Shown here piece after piece: positions 22,898 to 34,399 of a DNA stretch of 64,000 nucleotides. This DNA comes from Ctena decussata (taxonomy: Eukaryota; Mollusca; Bivalvia; Lucinida; Lucinidae). The position numbers were made by a program, and so were the translations under genes. Location: the NCBI GenBank assembly GCA_963989385.1, contig OZ022508.1, positions 27,116,166 to 27,180,165 on the forward strand, read 5' to 3'. Position 1 is the first letter of the stretch; every line of letters starts with the position of its first letter. The notes beneath the pieces are model-generated. The model had not been told where the DNA came from. It was given only the letters and a program-made list of their open reading frames with translations, and did no database searches.

Positions 22898-23481
22898 CCA
22901 ACTGGCAGTGTTCAGTATGACCTGTCTGCACTTAAAATTGATATTTGGTCCAGCCCTTAACTACATGTATTCACAGTATAAACAGTCTGTATTTTGGTTT
23001 TTCTGCAGAATTATGGTCAAAATTAGGTAAATATTGATGTGTACTTGGCTTATTTTATTTTCAAGAACAATACATACATGTATTTACTTTCTATATTTGC
23101 TATTCTGTAACGATAAAATTTGTCTACATATGCTTGCTTTTACGCAACAGATGCTAATTGTATGAGTTACTCAAGGTTTAGCACCAATTTCTCAGTTGAC
23201 AAGTACTTGAGGGTTTTTGGTTTTGTTATGGCCAGCCATAACACCAGAACAAACCAACGTTATGACTTTCCAACACGTTTCATCCTTCGGACATGTAGTG
23301 ACATCTTATGATAAAATTTCAGTAATTATGTTATGGTAAGTCATCCTGTCAGTTCATTTAAAGTGCATGGTTAACCATCACAAATATGCGTGATGGAAAT
23401 CCATAAGTCCCCAGACTGGTACTAGACCTAATCAAACATTTCCCATGATACTGCAGTAAATTCTTTGTGAAAATGAACCTT

Positions 23482-23627
23482 CGGGTAGAGTCGCGTAACT
23501 TCGGACACCTGGTTAATTCGGTCATACTATTGCAAACAGTGAGAATCCAGATTAGACGGCTCATAATGAGGAAGAAATTCCACTGTCCGAATTTACCCGC
23601 TGTCCGATTTTACCCGACTTTACCCTA
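23482..23627. mobile_element. Family-F MITE with half hairpin cassette
   Basis: Inverted ends GGGTAGAGTCGCGTAACTTC and the complement of CCGATTTTACCCGACTTTAC. A second inner repeat (GGTTAATTCGG against CCGAATTTACCC) follows. At 23,530-23,571 it carries the left half of hairpin cassette H (TTGCAAACAGTGAGAATCC, GACGGCTCATAATGAG), the rest being lost. Confidence 0.8.
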
Positions 23628-23629
23628 TT

Positions 23630-24780
23630 TTCACCATAATGTGTTTCCATTTGTTATCAAACTGTGATTTTTAAAATAAAACATTTTCCACTAAACAAAA
23701 AATATTTCATTATGGCAACCACAGAAAGATACGGTCAGAAATAGATTTGCCTGTATCTATATTTTTTTTATCATAGTGATAACTTTGTCATCATAATGTT
23801 TTATAAGTGAGATAATAATATCTTGGTTCGTTTACAATTACCCGTACATAAGTATTTTTCATGTCGCCTTTAACAGTTGGGTTCATGTTGTTTCATAGCC
23901 GCTTATTAGCAATCATAAATGCTCAAACATAGTATAATTTATTGACAAGCTGATGAATCTCTAGTTCACGCATCGTGTGTTAGATACAGCAGCGTGGGCT
24001 ATATTGCCGTAAGTTGTCAATAGTCTGAAAGGTATGTATTTACAATTGAAGAAGCTATTGCAGCTCAATGTGTCAAACATTGACCTAATAAGTTGACGGC
24101 ACATGTTCTAATCCCGCTAGAAACGGAATTCTGTCCAACCATAAACGGGGTTCCTTACAAATAACATTTCTTTAAAAGTCTATCATTGGCTGAAGATGAC
24201 TAAAAGTTGGAAGTAGAACTCAATGGCGTCCATACGTTCTTTTAATGTATCAAATGTAGTAAGCCAAAATCATCGAAAGTAAAAGATCAAACTGGTCTGG
24301 CATTTACCACAGGCAACGAAGACAGCGTAAAGGAAACTTGCCCATCTCTTTCATCAGGGTACATTTGTTAGAAGTATAGTCAAATGGACTATCTGACCCC
24401 CGAAAATTCAACATTCTTTTTTTTTCTTTTTGAAAAACAATAAACCAGCTATGACACTTGTAAGCTTTGGTTAAAAAACTGTCGTTTTGGTCAACTGAAA
24501 TCAACTGACTCATTTTGGTAGTCTAGAGATGTTGCCGAAAAGCGATAAGATCTGTTTGTGCAGATGAGCTTCCACTGGTAGAGCAGAGCTCAAGAAATAC
24601 ACAGCAGGATCTGCAACTTTTGTCTGTAATGATAATACTTCTTTTATGAGTCTTTTGAACTGCATTTCCAAACAATTAATAGCTTTTCCAGTGCGGACAA
24701 TAACTTCCAGTCATAATAAAACGCAGGTAAAACACAGATATTTACTAATGACATAGCCGTTTCTGGAGCCACAGCATTTT
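23630..24780. other. No gene recognised
   Basis: AT-rich sequence with frames under 70 codons and no repeat partner found in the window. Confidence 0.5.
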
Positions 24781-24789
24781 TGCCATGCA

Positions 24790-25451
24790 GTCCAGAGATC
24801 TGTGAGTACAAGAGGGCAAGGTCATTGTTTGTCCTTTGACCCAAGCCTCTCATACATGCAGTTTGAAAATTTCAAACATCTCCCCAAAAGCCATCGGGCC
24901 AGGTGTACCAAATTTCAAACAGAGCCTTCAAAAGCTGAGGGAAGGAAAATGAATTCCAAAGGTCTAGGTCACAAGACCAATCTGGCTTCCATGTCCATAC
25001 ATATAAAGAAAAGTTAAAAATCGTCTTCTCCAGAACCAACTGACCAATGGCCATGAAACTTGGTATGTAGCAATGAGCACACATGTTCCAAGTTTAACCA
25101 AATGACGACATGGGTTGATATTGACCGTTTAAGGCAAGGTCAAATATATGCATTGCTAGAACATAATATTTCATAGAAAATTTTGAAGGTTTTTTTTGTC
25201 TAACAATTGATTTTTAACGTCGCTTAAATGAGTCCATGAAGAATTTTGAATTCAAAAGATCAGGGCCATTCTTTGACCTTTGACCCAAGACCCTCATATT
25301 TTGACAATTTCAAACATCTTCTCAAAAACCACTAGGCCAATTTTAACCAAATTTAATACAGAGCCTCGAATGGCTGCAGGAACGGAAATGTGTTCAAACG
25401 GACTAGGTCACATGACCAACGTGGCTGCCATGCCCATATATGGTAAAAACC
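24790..25451. repeat. Tandem array P, about 445-bp units, left part
   Basis: CCTTTGACCCAAG occurs at 24,833 and 25,277, followed by AATTTCAAACATCT, CAAAGCC-ACT, TTTCAAACAGAGCC, GGTCACAAGACCAA and TTCTCCAGAACCAACTGACCA. The array is interrupted at 25,455 by large element 1 and resumes at 32,580. Confidence 0.85.
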
Positions 25452-25455
25452 TTAA

Positions 25456-26183
25456 GAATCATTCTCTGTAAGCACCAAAATCAGGTGAAAATGACATGTC
25501 TCAGATTTTCACAAAACTCAGTGTCTTTTTTGCTTATGTCAAGTGATGAACAAAAAAAAAGAGTTTTTCTTCGATCAAACTATCCGTTGCCATGGCAACC
25601 AGGATTTTCTGTTTTTCAGCCTAATCTGGTGATTTTTCAAATGAAAAATGCAAGATTTGACTCCAATTGTTCTGGTAGTAATTCACAACAAATGGTATTG
25701 ATATTTACATTTTACAAGAGAACCATGTAAGTGCTGCTTACAAATACAGAAAATTTTCTTCGTATTGCTATGGTCAAGCAGTCAATGATCTTGACTTCCA
25801 CCTAGTAAGGCGTCTATTTCAAAACATCAAAAATCAGCAATTTTTAAGACGTTTTACTAAAAAATGCGGCTATAGATTTTTTTCTTTCTCTTGGTGCAGA
25901 GAGTACAAAGCCTAGTTGTTGATATATCAAAAAATTGGAGATGGTATATTTTTTAAATTGAAAATATTTTTCTTTGAATTTAGTCACCGTCAGAGATATC
26001 AGAAGAAACTTTCATAATTGAAATTCTGAGATAAATTACAATACCTTGAACATTTTCAAGAAATATGAGTCAAAATACAAGTTGATGCATGATTATCAAC
26101 TAAAAAAAACTACAAAGAGAGTTTTCACCCTCAAAAATACGTAAGTACCTTACAATTTGGGGTTAAATTACCCCACCCACTTT
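25456..26183 (+). repeat. Element 1, left inverted arm
   Basis: Landmarks from the tip inward: ATTCTCTGTAAGCACCA, CTTATGTCAAGTGATGAAC, X-box GTTGCCATGGCAAC (25,586-25,599), TATTGCTATGGTCAAG, AAAATGCGGCTATAGATTTT, GTCACCGTCAG, and ACCCCACCCAC at the inner end. All recur inverted in the right arm. The 96-codon frame here is incidental. Confidence 0.88.
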
Positions 26184-27251
26184 CTTTCAATGCAAAACCA
26201 AATTAAAAGTTGAATGATACAATGAATATATCTCAGCCTTTGCTGATTTTGAATGGTCTTGGGAGCTTCTACAAGCTCATTATTTCTGTCGTTTTTCTTT
26301 TTTTCATAATATCCCACAGTGGTTGGTGGGTGGGGGGGGGGGGGGGGATGGGAGACATATTGTATTTTTGGTGCAGATCCCATCAGCGTCAGCGTAGCCC
26401 TTGCCTGCACTCTATGTCCTGTAGGAATAAATGGATTATGACCATACTCGCATGCATACCTAATTGGGTAGGGGTAAAGAAGTGATTAGACTTTGATGAC
26501 CTTGACCCTATTTTCAAGGTCACAGAAGGTCAAATAATGATGAAAAATGGCTTTTCTGCACCAAATCCCATTAATGGATAAATGGATTTTTACCAGACTC
26601 GCACAAATATATCATTGTGAAATGGAAAAGAACTGGCTAGTTTTTGCTGGCCTTGACCTTATTTTCAAGGTCACGGAAGGTCACTGAGTGCTGGAAAATA
26701 TGGCTTTACAGCATGATATCTTCTGAACTGAATGGATGGATGGATTTAAAACAAATATGCACAGATATATCACTCTGAAATGAAAAAGAACTGATTAGAT
26801 TTTTGGTGACCTTGACCCTACTTTCAAGGTCACAGGAGGTCAAAAATGTTGAAAAATGGCTTGTCTGAACGATATCTTCAGAATGGATGGATGAATTTTA
26901 ACCATACTTGCATAAACATATCACTGGGAGATGGAAAAGAAACTGAATAAGGTTTTGGTAATCTTGACCTCATTTTCGAGGTCACAGGAGGATGAAAGGT
27001 GTTGAAATATGGCTTGTCTGCATGATAACTCCTTACGGAATTGATGGATTGTGACCAAACATAGATAGGTTTATAACCAGGAGGTGGAAAAGTACTTATT
27101 AGATGGTGGTGACCTGGACCTAAATTTCAAGATTTACAAAAGTTCCTAACTTTGCAATATTTAGGGAAAATGATACAGCTGAGAAAGGATAGGAGGGGGT
27201 TCTTCTGTTTTTGTAAAAGAAACATTTCTATTTTATTTTATTTATCACGTA

Positions 27252-27265
27252 GTAACCATGGCAAC
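27252..27265. promoter_or_regulatory. X-box-like palindrome inside element 1
   Basis: GTAACCATGGCAAC, the same 14-bp type as in the arms, here between T1 units and the S3 SINE. It suggests a fragment of arm sequence embedded in the interior. Confidence 0.45.
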
Positions 27266-27312
27266 CAATACTCTATCACTAGTTTGTTTTTGTTGGAAAC
27301 GAATATTTAAAA

Positions 27313-27510
27313 TGGATGGATGACTTGCGCTTTTACGTCCTTTTCAACAGTATTTCAGTCATATCAGGACGATGGGACGGTGATAATGAAAGGCTGTGTG
27401 CAATGGAACCTCATTTATGGTAGGAAAAATTCTAGCCTCAAGCCGGTTTCTAACCCGGTCCGCTACCTCAGTTGGCCAGCGCTTAACCCATGAGCTACAG
27501 GGGCTCCTGG
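27313..27510 (-). mobile_element. tRNA-derived SINE S3 with target duplication
   Basis: Minus-strand order: GGAGCCCCTGTAGCTCATGG, ACCGGGTTAGAAACC, GAGGTTCCATTGCACACAG, CTGAAATACTGTTGAAAAGG and a CATCCATCCAT tail. ATATTTAAAA at 27,303-27,312 and 27,511-27,520 is a 10-bp target duplication, so this copy inserted into already-present element 1. Confidence 0.9.
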
Positions 27511-28599
27511 ATATTTAAAAAAACGTTCAAATTTAGTTGAAAAGTGTTGATTGTGATTTTCTATCTATGTATACACTTTCTGTTGGCCAAATAAGTCTCA
27601 TCTTGGACAATAATTCGGTATATTTTAGTTGTTATGGATACAACCAGATGTTCCATCAAAACAGCAGTTGACAATCTGAGTGCATCTGGTAGCAAGCAAA
27701 TAAAGGACATAAAATGAGCAGAAATACATTTAAATATTTCATAATGGAGAAGAAAATTTGCTTATATATTTATCATATTGATAAACACATTTATGTGCCC
27801 CCACCATTGGGGGGAGGGGAGTTGGGAAAGGAGGAAAGAGAAGGCGGGTATGTTGTTGATTTTGGTGCAGATCCCACCTGCATTGCTGTCAATGTGTGTC
27901 AGAATAACTTCATGTCTGCACTCTATCTCCTGAAGGGATAAATGTATTTTCACCAAACTTGCAAAGATACATCTTTGGGTGGGGAAAAAGAGCTGATTAG
28001 AATTTGGTGACGTTTACCCCATTTCAAGATCATATGAGGTATCTGACTGGCTTGTTGGCGCCATATGTCCTGAAGGGGTGGATAGATTTAGATCAGGCTT
28101 GCACAAATATATTACAGGGAAGTGGAAAAGAAAAAAAAGTTGGTGACCTTGACCATATTCTCAGGTCACAGGAGGTGAAAAACAGTGAAAATGGTTTGTA
28201 TGCACCACATTCTCTGTAGGGATTTATGAATTTTGATCAAACATGCACAGGTATATTATAAGAAGGTGGGGAAACACTGTTAGACTTTGGTGGCATTGAC
28301 CTTATATTCAAGGTCACATGAGGACTTACAGTGTTAAAAATGGCTTGCTTGCACCATATCTCCGGAATGAACAGATCGAGCGAGACCAAACTTGCACAGA
28401 CACAGCATTGGAACATGGGAAAGAATTAATTAGATGGTTGTCCAGGGACAACTTGTCGAGCCCGCTGTTTGCTTTAGTGACCTGTAAGTATGTCAAGACT
28501 AACTGCTTCATTTACTTATTAGAAAGAAGCCAAAGAATATCATGATACAGCATATTTCTTTTTTCTTTTTTCTTTTTTTTTTACTTTTTTCTTATGAAG

Positions 28600-29420
28600 G
28601 AAAACAAGTGGAACTATGGCCATGACAAGCCCTTATTATGACGATTTTATTATTTGACCTTGAAGTGTGGCCTTGACCTTGGAACAACCTGAACAAACAT
28701 TTCTACTCGTCAAGAAGAACAATTGTGCCAAATTATTTTGAAATTCGTGCATAACTGTATAAATTATATGGCCCGGACAAGCTCAGTTTATGACAATTTT
28801 TTATCATTTGACCTTCAAGTGTGACCTTGACCTTGGACCTACCTTAATAAATTCCAAATGCCACTTCTACTCATCAAGGAGAACAATTGTGCCAAATTGT
28901 TTTGAAATGCATCCATATATGTAGAAGTAATGGCCAGGACAAGCCCTATTTATGACTATTTTTATCATTTGACCTTCAAGTGTAACCTTGACCTCGGATA
29001 TACCTGCAGAATTTTCAAATTGTACTTGAACTCATCAAGGAGAAAAACTGTGCCGCTTTTTGTTGCTTTTTTTAAGCCATGCATATATGTAGCGGTTATG
29101 GCCTGGACAAGCTCAATTTATGACACATTTTATCATTTGACCTTCGAATGTGACCTTGACCTTGGCCCTACCTGACCAAATATTCCGAAGAGCACTTTTA
29201 CTCATAAAGGAGAACAATTGTGCCAAATTATTTTGAAATCCATCTATAAATGTAGAAGTAATGGCTCGGACAAACTCAATATATGACCATTTTACCATTA
29301 AGTGTGACCTTGACCTTGGACCTACCTGAACGAATGTTGCAAATGACACTTCTGCTCATCAAGGAGAACAACTGTGCACAATTGTTTTGAAATCTATCCG
29401 TAAATAAAGAAGTTTTAAAG
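28600..29420. repeat. Tandem array T2, about 155-165-bp units (inside element 1)
   Basis: TGTGACCTTGACCTTGGACC marks units near 28,670, 28,824, 28,984, 29,151 and 29,304. Between markers each unit carries CTACTCATCAAGGAGAACAA, TGTGCCAAATTRTTTTGAAA, ATGGCCYGGACAAGC and ATCATTTGACCTTCAAG. No coding frame persists. Confidence 0.9.
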
Positions 29421-29559
29421 GTCCGAGAAAGTCATAGAAAGCTGCTGAATGGATTGTTTGACCTTTATTCTGTTTTGAAGGTCAAAGATGGTCTTAAAAT
29501 GTTTTAAAAAATGGCTTATCTATACCCTATATTACGAAGAATTTGTTGGAATTATGCTA

Positions 29560-30745
29560 AACTAGCCATTAATCATCATTTGGAGAAGATTCATAACTGA
29601 TTATAAGGACCCCGCCAGACGAAGTAATTTGAAATTTTGTAATTTTTTGGTACGGTAATCGTGTCAGCTCCATAACTCTGAAACTCTTTGTGATGTTTTC
29701 ATGAAACTTGGTACAAATGTAAAACAGCATCAGACGATATGCGGAAAGAAAGAACCACAACTCCAATTACATTGTTTACTGAAATATGCCCCTTTGTAAT
29801 TTTTTTGGTACGGAAATCGTGTCCGCTCCATAACTTTGAAACTGTTTGAGATATTTTCACGAAACTTGGTACAAATGTAAAGCATTATCAGACGATGTGC
29901 AGAGAACATAAAGGAGAAAAGTGTAACTCTTTCTACATTTTTCACTGAATTATGCACCTTTGTAATTTCTGAAAGGAAATCGTGTCTGCTCCATAACTCT
30001 AAACCCGTTTTAGATATTTTCACAAAACTTGGTACGAAAGTAAAACATCATCAGACAATTTGCAGACAACAAAAACCATAACTCTACCTATGTTTTTTTA
30101 CTGAATGATGCCCCTTTGTAATTTTCAGTACGGAAATCTTGTCCGCTCTATAACTTTAAAACTCCCAAAGATATTTTCATGAAACTATGTACAAATACAA
30201 AACATTTTTAGACGATCTACAGAGAATAAGAACCACAACTCCATCTACTTTTGTACTGAATTATTTTTCGTTGTAATTTAAAGTATACAAATTTTGTCTG
30301 CTATTCAGCTTTTAAACCATCAAAGATATTTTCTTGGAATTTTGTAAAAATATAAAGCATTATCAGACGATGTGAAGAAAATTAAAACTGTAACTTCATC
30401 TACATTTTCTACAGAATTATGCCCTTTTGTAATTTTCGGTACTCTCTAACTTTAAAACTGTAGAATATATTTTCCTATAAATTTTACAAATGTAAAGTAT
30501 CATCAAACAATTTGTAGAGAAAAAGAACCATAACTGCACTTTCATTTATGTTAAACAGAATTATATCCCTTTGTAATTTTGGGTATTGAGACCTTGTCCA
30601 ATCTATAACTTTAAAGCCTTTGAAGATATTTTCACAAAACTTGGTACAAATATAAAGCATCATCAGAATATCTGAAGGTGTGCAGAGTGCAAGAATGGTA
30701 ACTCCAGGTTCCTGTTGCCTTTGTTTTAAATCAGTCATGATTTTG
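29560..30745. repeat. Tandem array T3, about 157-bp units (inside element 1)
   Basis: CCCCTTTGTAATTTT occurs near 29,794, 29,958, 30,113, 30,270, 30,428 and 30,571. Units contain GTGTCCGCTCCATAACTTTG, GATATTTTCACGAAACTTGG, TACAAATGTAAAGCATCATC and GAACCATAACTCCA. The layout parallels the arrays at 21.3 and 62.4 kb. Confidence 0.9.
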
Positions 30746-31315
30746 TTTTTTTGCCCGTATCTTAATACTCTACCAGAGGCTTATCTCCAAACAATATGAA
30801 GAAACAACATGGTAACAGAAAGCTGTTAATGTATATTTTGGTCGGGGACATACGACTAAAATTCCACCAACAGTCTCATAAAGGCGAGGCCCTGTTAATT
30901 ACCATGTTTCTAGTTAGGTTTTAGTGACTTTGACCTTATTTTTAAGGGTCATTTTTTTATTTGTCCTGAAAAACGAAGATGTATCTTGAACCAGTAGATT
31001 CATTTTTACCAAACTTGCAAAGATCAACCTTTTAGGCAAGACGAAGACTTAGAACTTGGCGACCTTGATGCCAGTTTTAAGGTCACAGGAGTATTTTGTG
31101 GACCCTGCTTGCCGTAAGCGAGACAGTCGACAAAACTTCAGTTTGGTGTATGTGCATGCATATATGCATGTGTGCCTCCACCCAAAACTTCTACAAAAAC
31201 AAAGCTTTTGCAGACCAGACATGTGATGAGCAACTTTAAAACAAGTGTACCAGGTGCTATTTTATCATCAAAACTCATAGTATTTAACTTATGAATTTGT
31301 TGTATAACTAAATGA

Positions 31316-31838
31316 GGTGGGTGGGGTAACTCACCCCCTAGATATACAATTTAAACATATTAAGGGATGAAAAAAATATAAACATTGTATGTGTGATTTA
31401 TTTCTTCTCCAGTGCATGTATCTATCTCTGTTTCGCTCAGTTGCTGTTCTTTCTCTACATTGTACTACATACACTCAGATTGACTGATTTCTTTGTGGAA
31501 GGAATGACTGGTTTTTGTCATAGCAACTATAAAAATACTGATTTATCGTATATTATTTAACAAAATCAACGCTTAGGATGCGTATGCATATATAAAGTAA
31601 ATAACAAGGAATACGTTTCATCAGCATTGAAACGATTTTCTGTAAAAATCCGTCTAAATGAACACTGACCCATAATAGAATAACAGTTACCATGGTTACC
31701 AAATCATAAACAATGTAAAAACAATGACAGCAAACATGTGGTGATCTTTTAAAATTGTTTCAGTTTACTCACATTTATGGAAACTTGTGATATATTATTC
31801 ATGGCATGTAACTTTTTCATTCATTTCATATTCAGTGG
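31316..31838. repeat. Duplicated arm segment of element 1
   Basis: Starts GTGGGTGGGGTAACTCACCC and contains X-box GTTACCATGGTTAC at 31,686-31,699. It is a diverged direct copy of the inner part of the adjoining right arm, so the right side of element 1 carries two arm-like segments where the left shows one. Confidence 0.65.
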
Positions 31839-32575
31839 AAGTGGGTGGGGTAATTGCACCCCAAATTGTACATTTTAAGCATACTTCTGAATGAGAAAAG
31901 TATTTATGTAACTTCCCTCCACTGTATTCAATCTATTTATTTGTATTTCTGCTCATATTTACTTAACATTCTGCAGATATTATCTCTTATAACAGATTTT
32001 CTGCTATGACAGTTTCTTCTGATTTTCCTGACGGTGACTAAATTCAAAGAAGATTATTTTCAATTTAAAAAATATACCGTCTCCAATATTTTGATATATT
32101 AAGAGCTAGGTGTTATACTCTCTGTACCAAGAGAATGAAAAAAATCTATAGCCGCATTTTCTAACAAAGTGCTTTCAAAATTGGCCAATTTTTGATATTT
32201 TTAAAGAGATGCTTTACTAGACAGAAGTCAAGGTCACCTACTCCTTGACCATAGCAATATAAAGAAAACAAATTCTATCCGTACACAGCACTTACATGGG
32301 TCTCTTAAAAGACATGAGTGTCAATAACATTTGTTGAGAAATACTGTCAATACAACTGGTGTCAAATCTGGCATTTTTTATAGGAAAAATCACCAAATTA
32401 GGCCTAAAAAAGAGAAAATCCTCGTTGCCATGGAAACGGACAGTTTGATTGGCGAAAAAAAGTATTTTTGTTCATCACTTGACATAAGCAAAAGAGACAC
32501 TAAGTTTCATTAGAATCTGAGATATGCCATTTTCACCCCCTATTGCAATTTTTTGGTGCTTACAGAGAATGACTC
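31839..32575 (-). repeat. Element 1, right inverted arm
   Basis: The reverse complement of the left arm at moderate identity, beginning GTGGGTGGGGTAATTGCACC at its inner end and finishing TGGTGCTTACAGAGAATGAC at the tip. X-box GTTGCCATGGAAAC at 32,424-32,437 lies 138 bp from the tip, against 130 bp on the left. Confidence 0.88.
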
Positions 32576-32579
32576 TTAA

Positions 32580-32990
32580 AAATTTTCTCCACACCAAATC
32601 GACTAATGACTTTGGAACTTGATGTGTGCATGTAGATTGAGCATATAAGTCATATCAAGATAGATCAAACGATGACCCTGGGTTGACTTAGACTTTTTTA
32701 ACTGATGACGTCACATATGGGACATTGTTAAAACGTTGGTTTTCATGAAAAATTATACATGTGTCAGGATGTATTTATTATAGTGCAAAAGGTAATAAAA
32801 TACAGTCAAATAAATAAGTACATGAACATTTTAGCAATAGAGATCAAGGTAATTATTTGACCTTTAACATTATCACATATTTTTACAGTTTCAAACTATC
32901 AGGTTTGTTCAAATGATGACTTGTTTAGCGTTTGGCCCTTTTACTAATGCGAGCGATTTAGGGTCTTATAGCCCTCTTGTTTATACGTGG
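32580..32990. repeat. Tandem array P, right part
   Basis: Resumes with AAATTTTCTCCACACCAAATCG, ACTTTGGAACTTG, GATGACCCTGGGTTGA and TTTGACCTTTAACATTATCA, the order following the interruption point in the left part. Both parts have the same orientation, unlike the inverted arms of element 1. Confidence 0.75.
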
Positions 32991-33330
32991 ACCGGTATTT
33001 GTAGTTTTGACCCTTTTGGTGGTATGAGTCAAATGTCAGTAAACGCCAAGCTAGTAGGTGTCAATTAAATATATCATGAAGCGCTCATTTAATAAGTAAG
33101 ATATCGAGTCCAAAACACAACACTATGATATAATTAGAAAAACGTATTTGCTTTGTCTAAATTACAGATGCAAATATGAATTCAGAGTTCAGAGGCAGGT
33201 CCAAGAATATAATTTTCCTAATTAATATACATGTACCTCTAGCTGTTTGCCACTTAGAACTACGTGTAATATATCAGAAGATAGGAAATGGTTCACAATT
33301 ATAGTAAAATGTGGCATGTTATTTTACAAT

Positions 33331-33680
33331 TGAGCCGCGACAATACAAAACCAACAAAATGGCATATGCGCCCAACGAAGACTCTGATCAGTCTGATCAG
33401 AGTCTTTGCTGTCCGCATGGAGCTGTCTTAGACACTTAGCTATCCTTAAAACGCACAGCAAAGACTCTGATCACGATGGGCAGGTGCCAAGACTGACCTG
33501 AGTCTCGTTAGGCGCACAATCACTTTGTTGATTTGAGCCGCGACACGACAAAACCAACAAAGTGGTTAAAGAGTCTGACCAGACTGGGTGGATGCCCAGG
33601 CTGATCTGAGTCTGCGCTGGGCGCACAACCACATTGTTGGTTTTCTCGTGTCGCGGCTCATTTTGTCTTGTCGCGGCTCA
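33331..33680. mobile_element. Family-A MITE interrupted by a second family-A copy
   Basis: The outer copy runs 33,331-33,533 and 33,661-33,680, with TGAGCCGCGAC and GTCGCGGCTCA ends and AT duplications (33,329-33,330; 33,681-33,682). Its right terminal repeat is split by a second copy, leaving CACTTTGTTGATT before and TTTTGTCTTGTCGCGGCTCA after. Confidence 0.88.
33534..33660. mobile_element. Nested short family-A MITE (127 bp)
   Basis: TGAGCCGCGACACGACAAAA to TCTCGTGTCGCGGCTCA. Most of the left inner arm is deleted. The join around it is consistent with a 2-bp TT duplication, though 3-4 bp cannot be excluded because of the T run. Same length as the copy at 43,029. Confidence 0.85.
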
Positions 33681-33742
33681 ATCATTATCTGCTTCGTTTG
33701 CAATGCTGATATACCAGGGGCCGTATTTATAAAACAACTTAA

Positions 33743-34395
33743 TACCAATTCTCTGTAAGCACCAGACTTTTCTAGAAACGCAATGTCGGAAGTTCTTCTT
33801 CAGACTTTCTCACTTTGTGTGTAGTCAGAGAAAAACAAATAATTGGCACTTCATTCTTTCGTTTGCCATCTCGTTGCCATGGTAACCGCATTTTTCTGTT
33901 TTTGCAGAAAAAATGCCAAAAATTCAATAGAAATTTGCGTTTTTCGCTCTTGTATATCACCCAGAATAGACAAAGCTTGATCAAAAACTCTTTAAATCTA
34001 CAAAGTAGGAACTTATGTTATTAACATGAAGCATCAAAACAACTTTGTTCGAATGTTTTTGGCATATCTCATAGTCCTCAAATGTGGGTGGGGTAACCAG
34101 GTATCGCAAAACACGGTTTTTAGGCATTTTTAAGCATCACTTTTAAAGAACGCACACTTCTATGACACATTTGCATACTTTAACATAAAAGAGGAGACTT
34201 TCAATTTTTGGAAAATGAAAAACACAGAGTGGGGCAAAGCTGACTTCAGACCGTAACCATGGCAACAAACCATACCCCTTGCAAAAAGTGAAAACAGAAG
34301 CTTATACTGAGACCACACTATTATAATCAAATTAATTGCATTGCAGTTATAACTACCGGTCGAAATGCTGTAGAAATATTAATTCTATAAGATTT
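33743..34395 (+). repeat. Element 2, left inverted arm
   Basis: From the tip: CCAATTCTCTGTAAGCACCA, X-box GTTGCCATGGTAAC (33,873-33,886), GCAGAAAAAATGCCAAAA, GTGGGTGGGGTAACCAGGTA (about 34,085), AAACACGGTTTTTAGGC, GGGGCAAAGCTGACTTCAGA and a second palindrome GTAACCATGGCAAC (34,253-34,266). Each has an inverted partner in the right arm. Confidence 0.88.
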
Positions 34396-34399
34396 GGCG

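Larger units (their letters stand above)
26185..28530. repeat. Tandem array T1, about 150-bp units (inside element 1)
   Basis: GTGACCTTGACC...TTCAAGGTCACAGGAGGTCA marks units near 26,500, 26,652, 26,808, 26,963, 27,107, 28,005, 28,143 and 28,291 (spacings mostly 144-156). Each also has ATGGCTTGTCTGCA, GATATCTTC-TGAA, GGATGGATGAATTTT and GGAAAAGAACTGATTAGA. A 16-nt G run sits at 26,332. A SINE interrupts the array at 27,313. Repeated AGGTCA half-sites are a by-product or a feature of the unit. Confidence 0.88.
25452..32579. mobile_element. Large TTAA-flanked inverted-repeat element 1 (7,120 bp)
   Basis: TTAA at 25,452-25,455 and 32,576-32,579 bounds 25,456-32,575. The first 22 bp of each end agree at 21 positions (core ATTCTCTGTAAGCACCA). 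Arms of 728 and 737 bp are inverted copies. The interior holds three different tandem arrays and a SINE but no transposase. The flanks are two halves of one array-P unit: excision with one TTAA gives AAAACCTTAAAAATTTTCTC, matching the uninterrupted unit at 25,010-25,030, and restores marker spacing to about 460 bp against 444 bp in the neighbouring unit. TTAA points to the piggyBac or Kolobok type, but the ends lack the piggyBac CCYT start. Confidence 0.88.

Noticed and set aside
28600..30745. CRISPR-like regularly spaced repeats
   Set aside because: The whole 155-bp unit repeats, not short repeats with unique spacers, and the DNA is eukaryotic.
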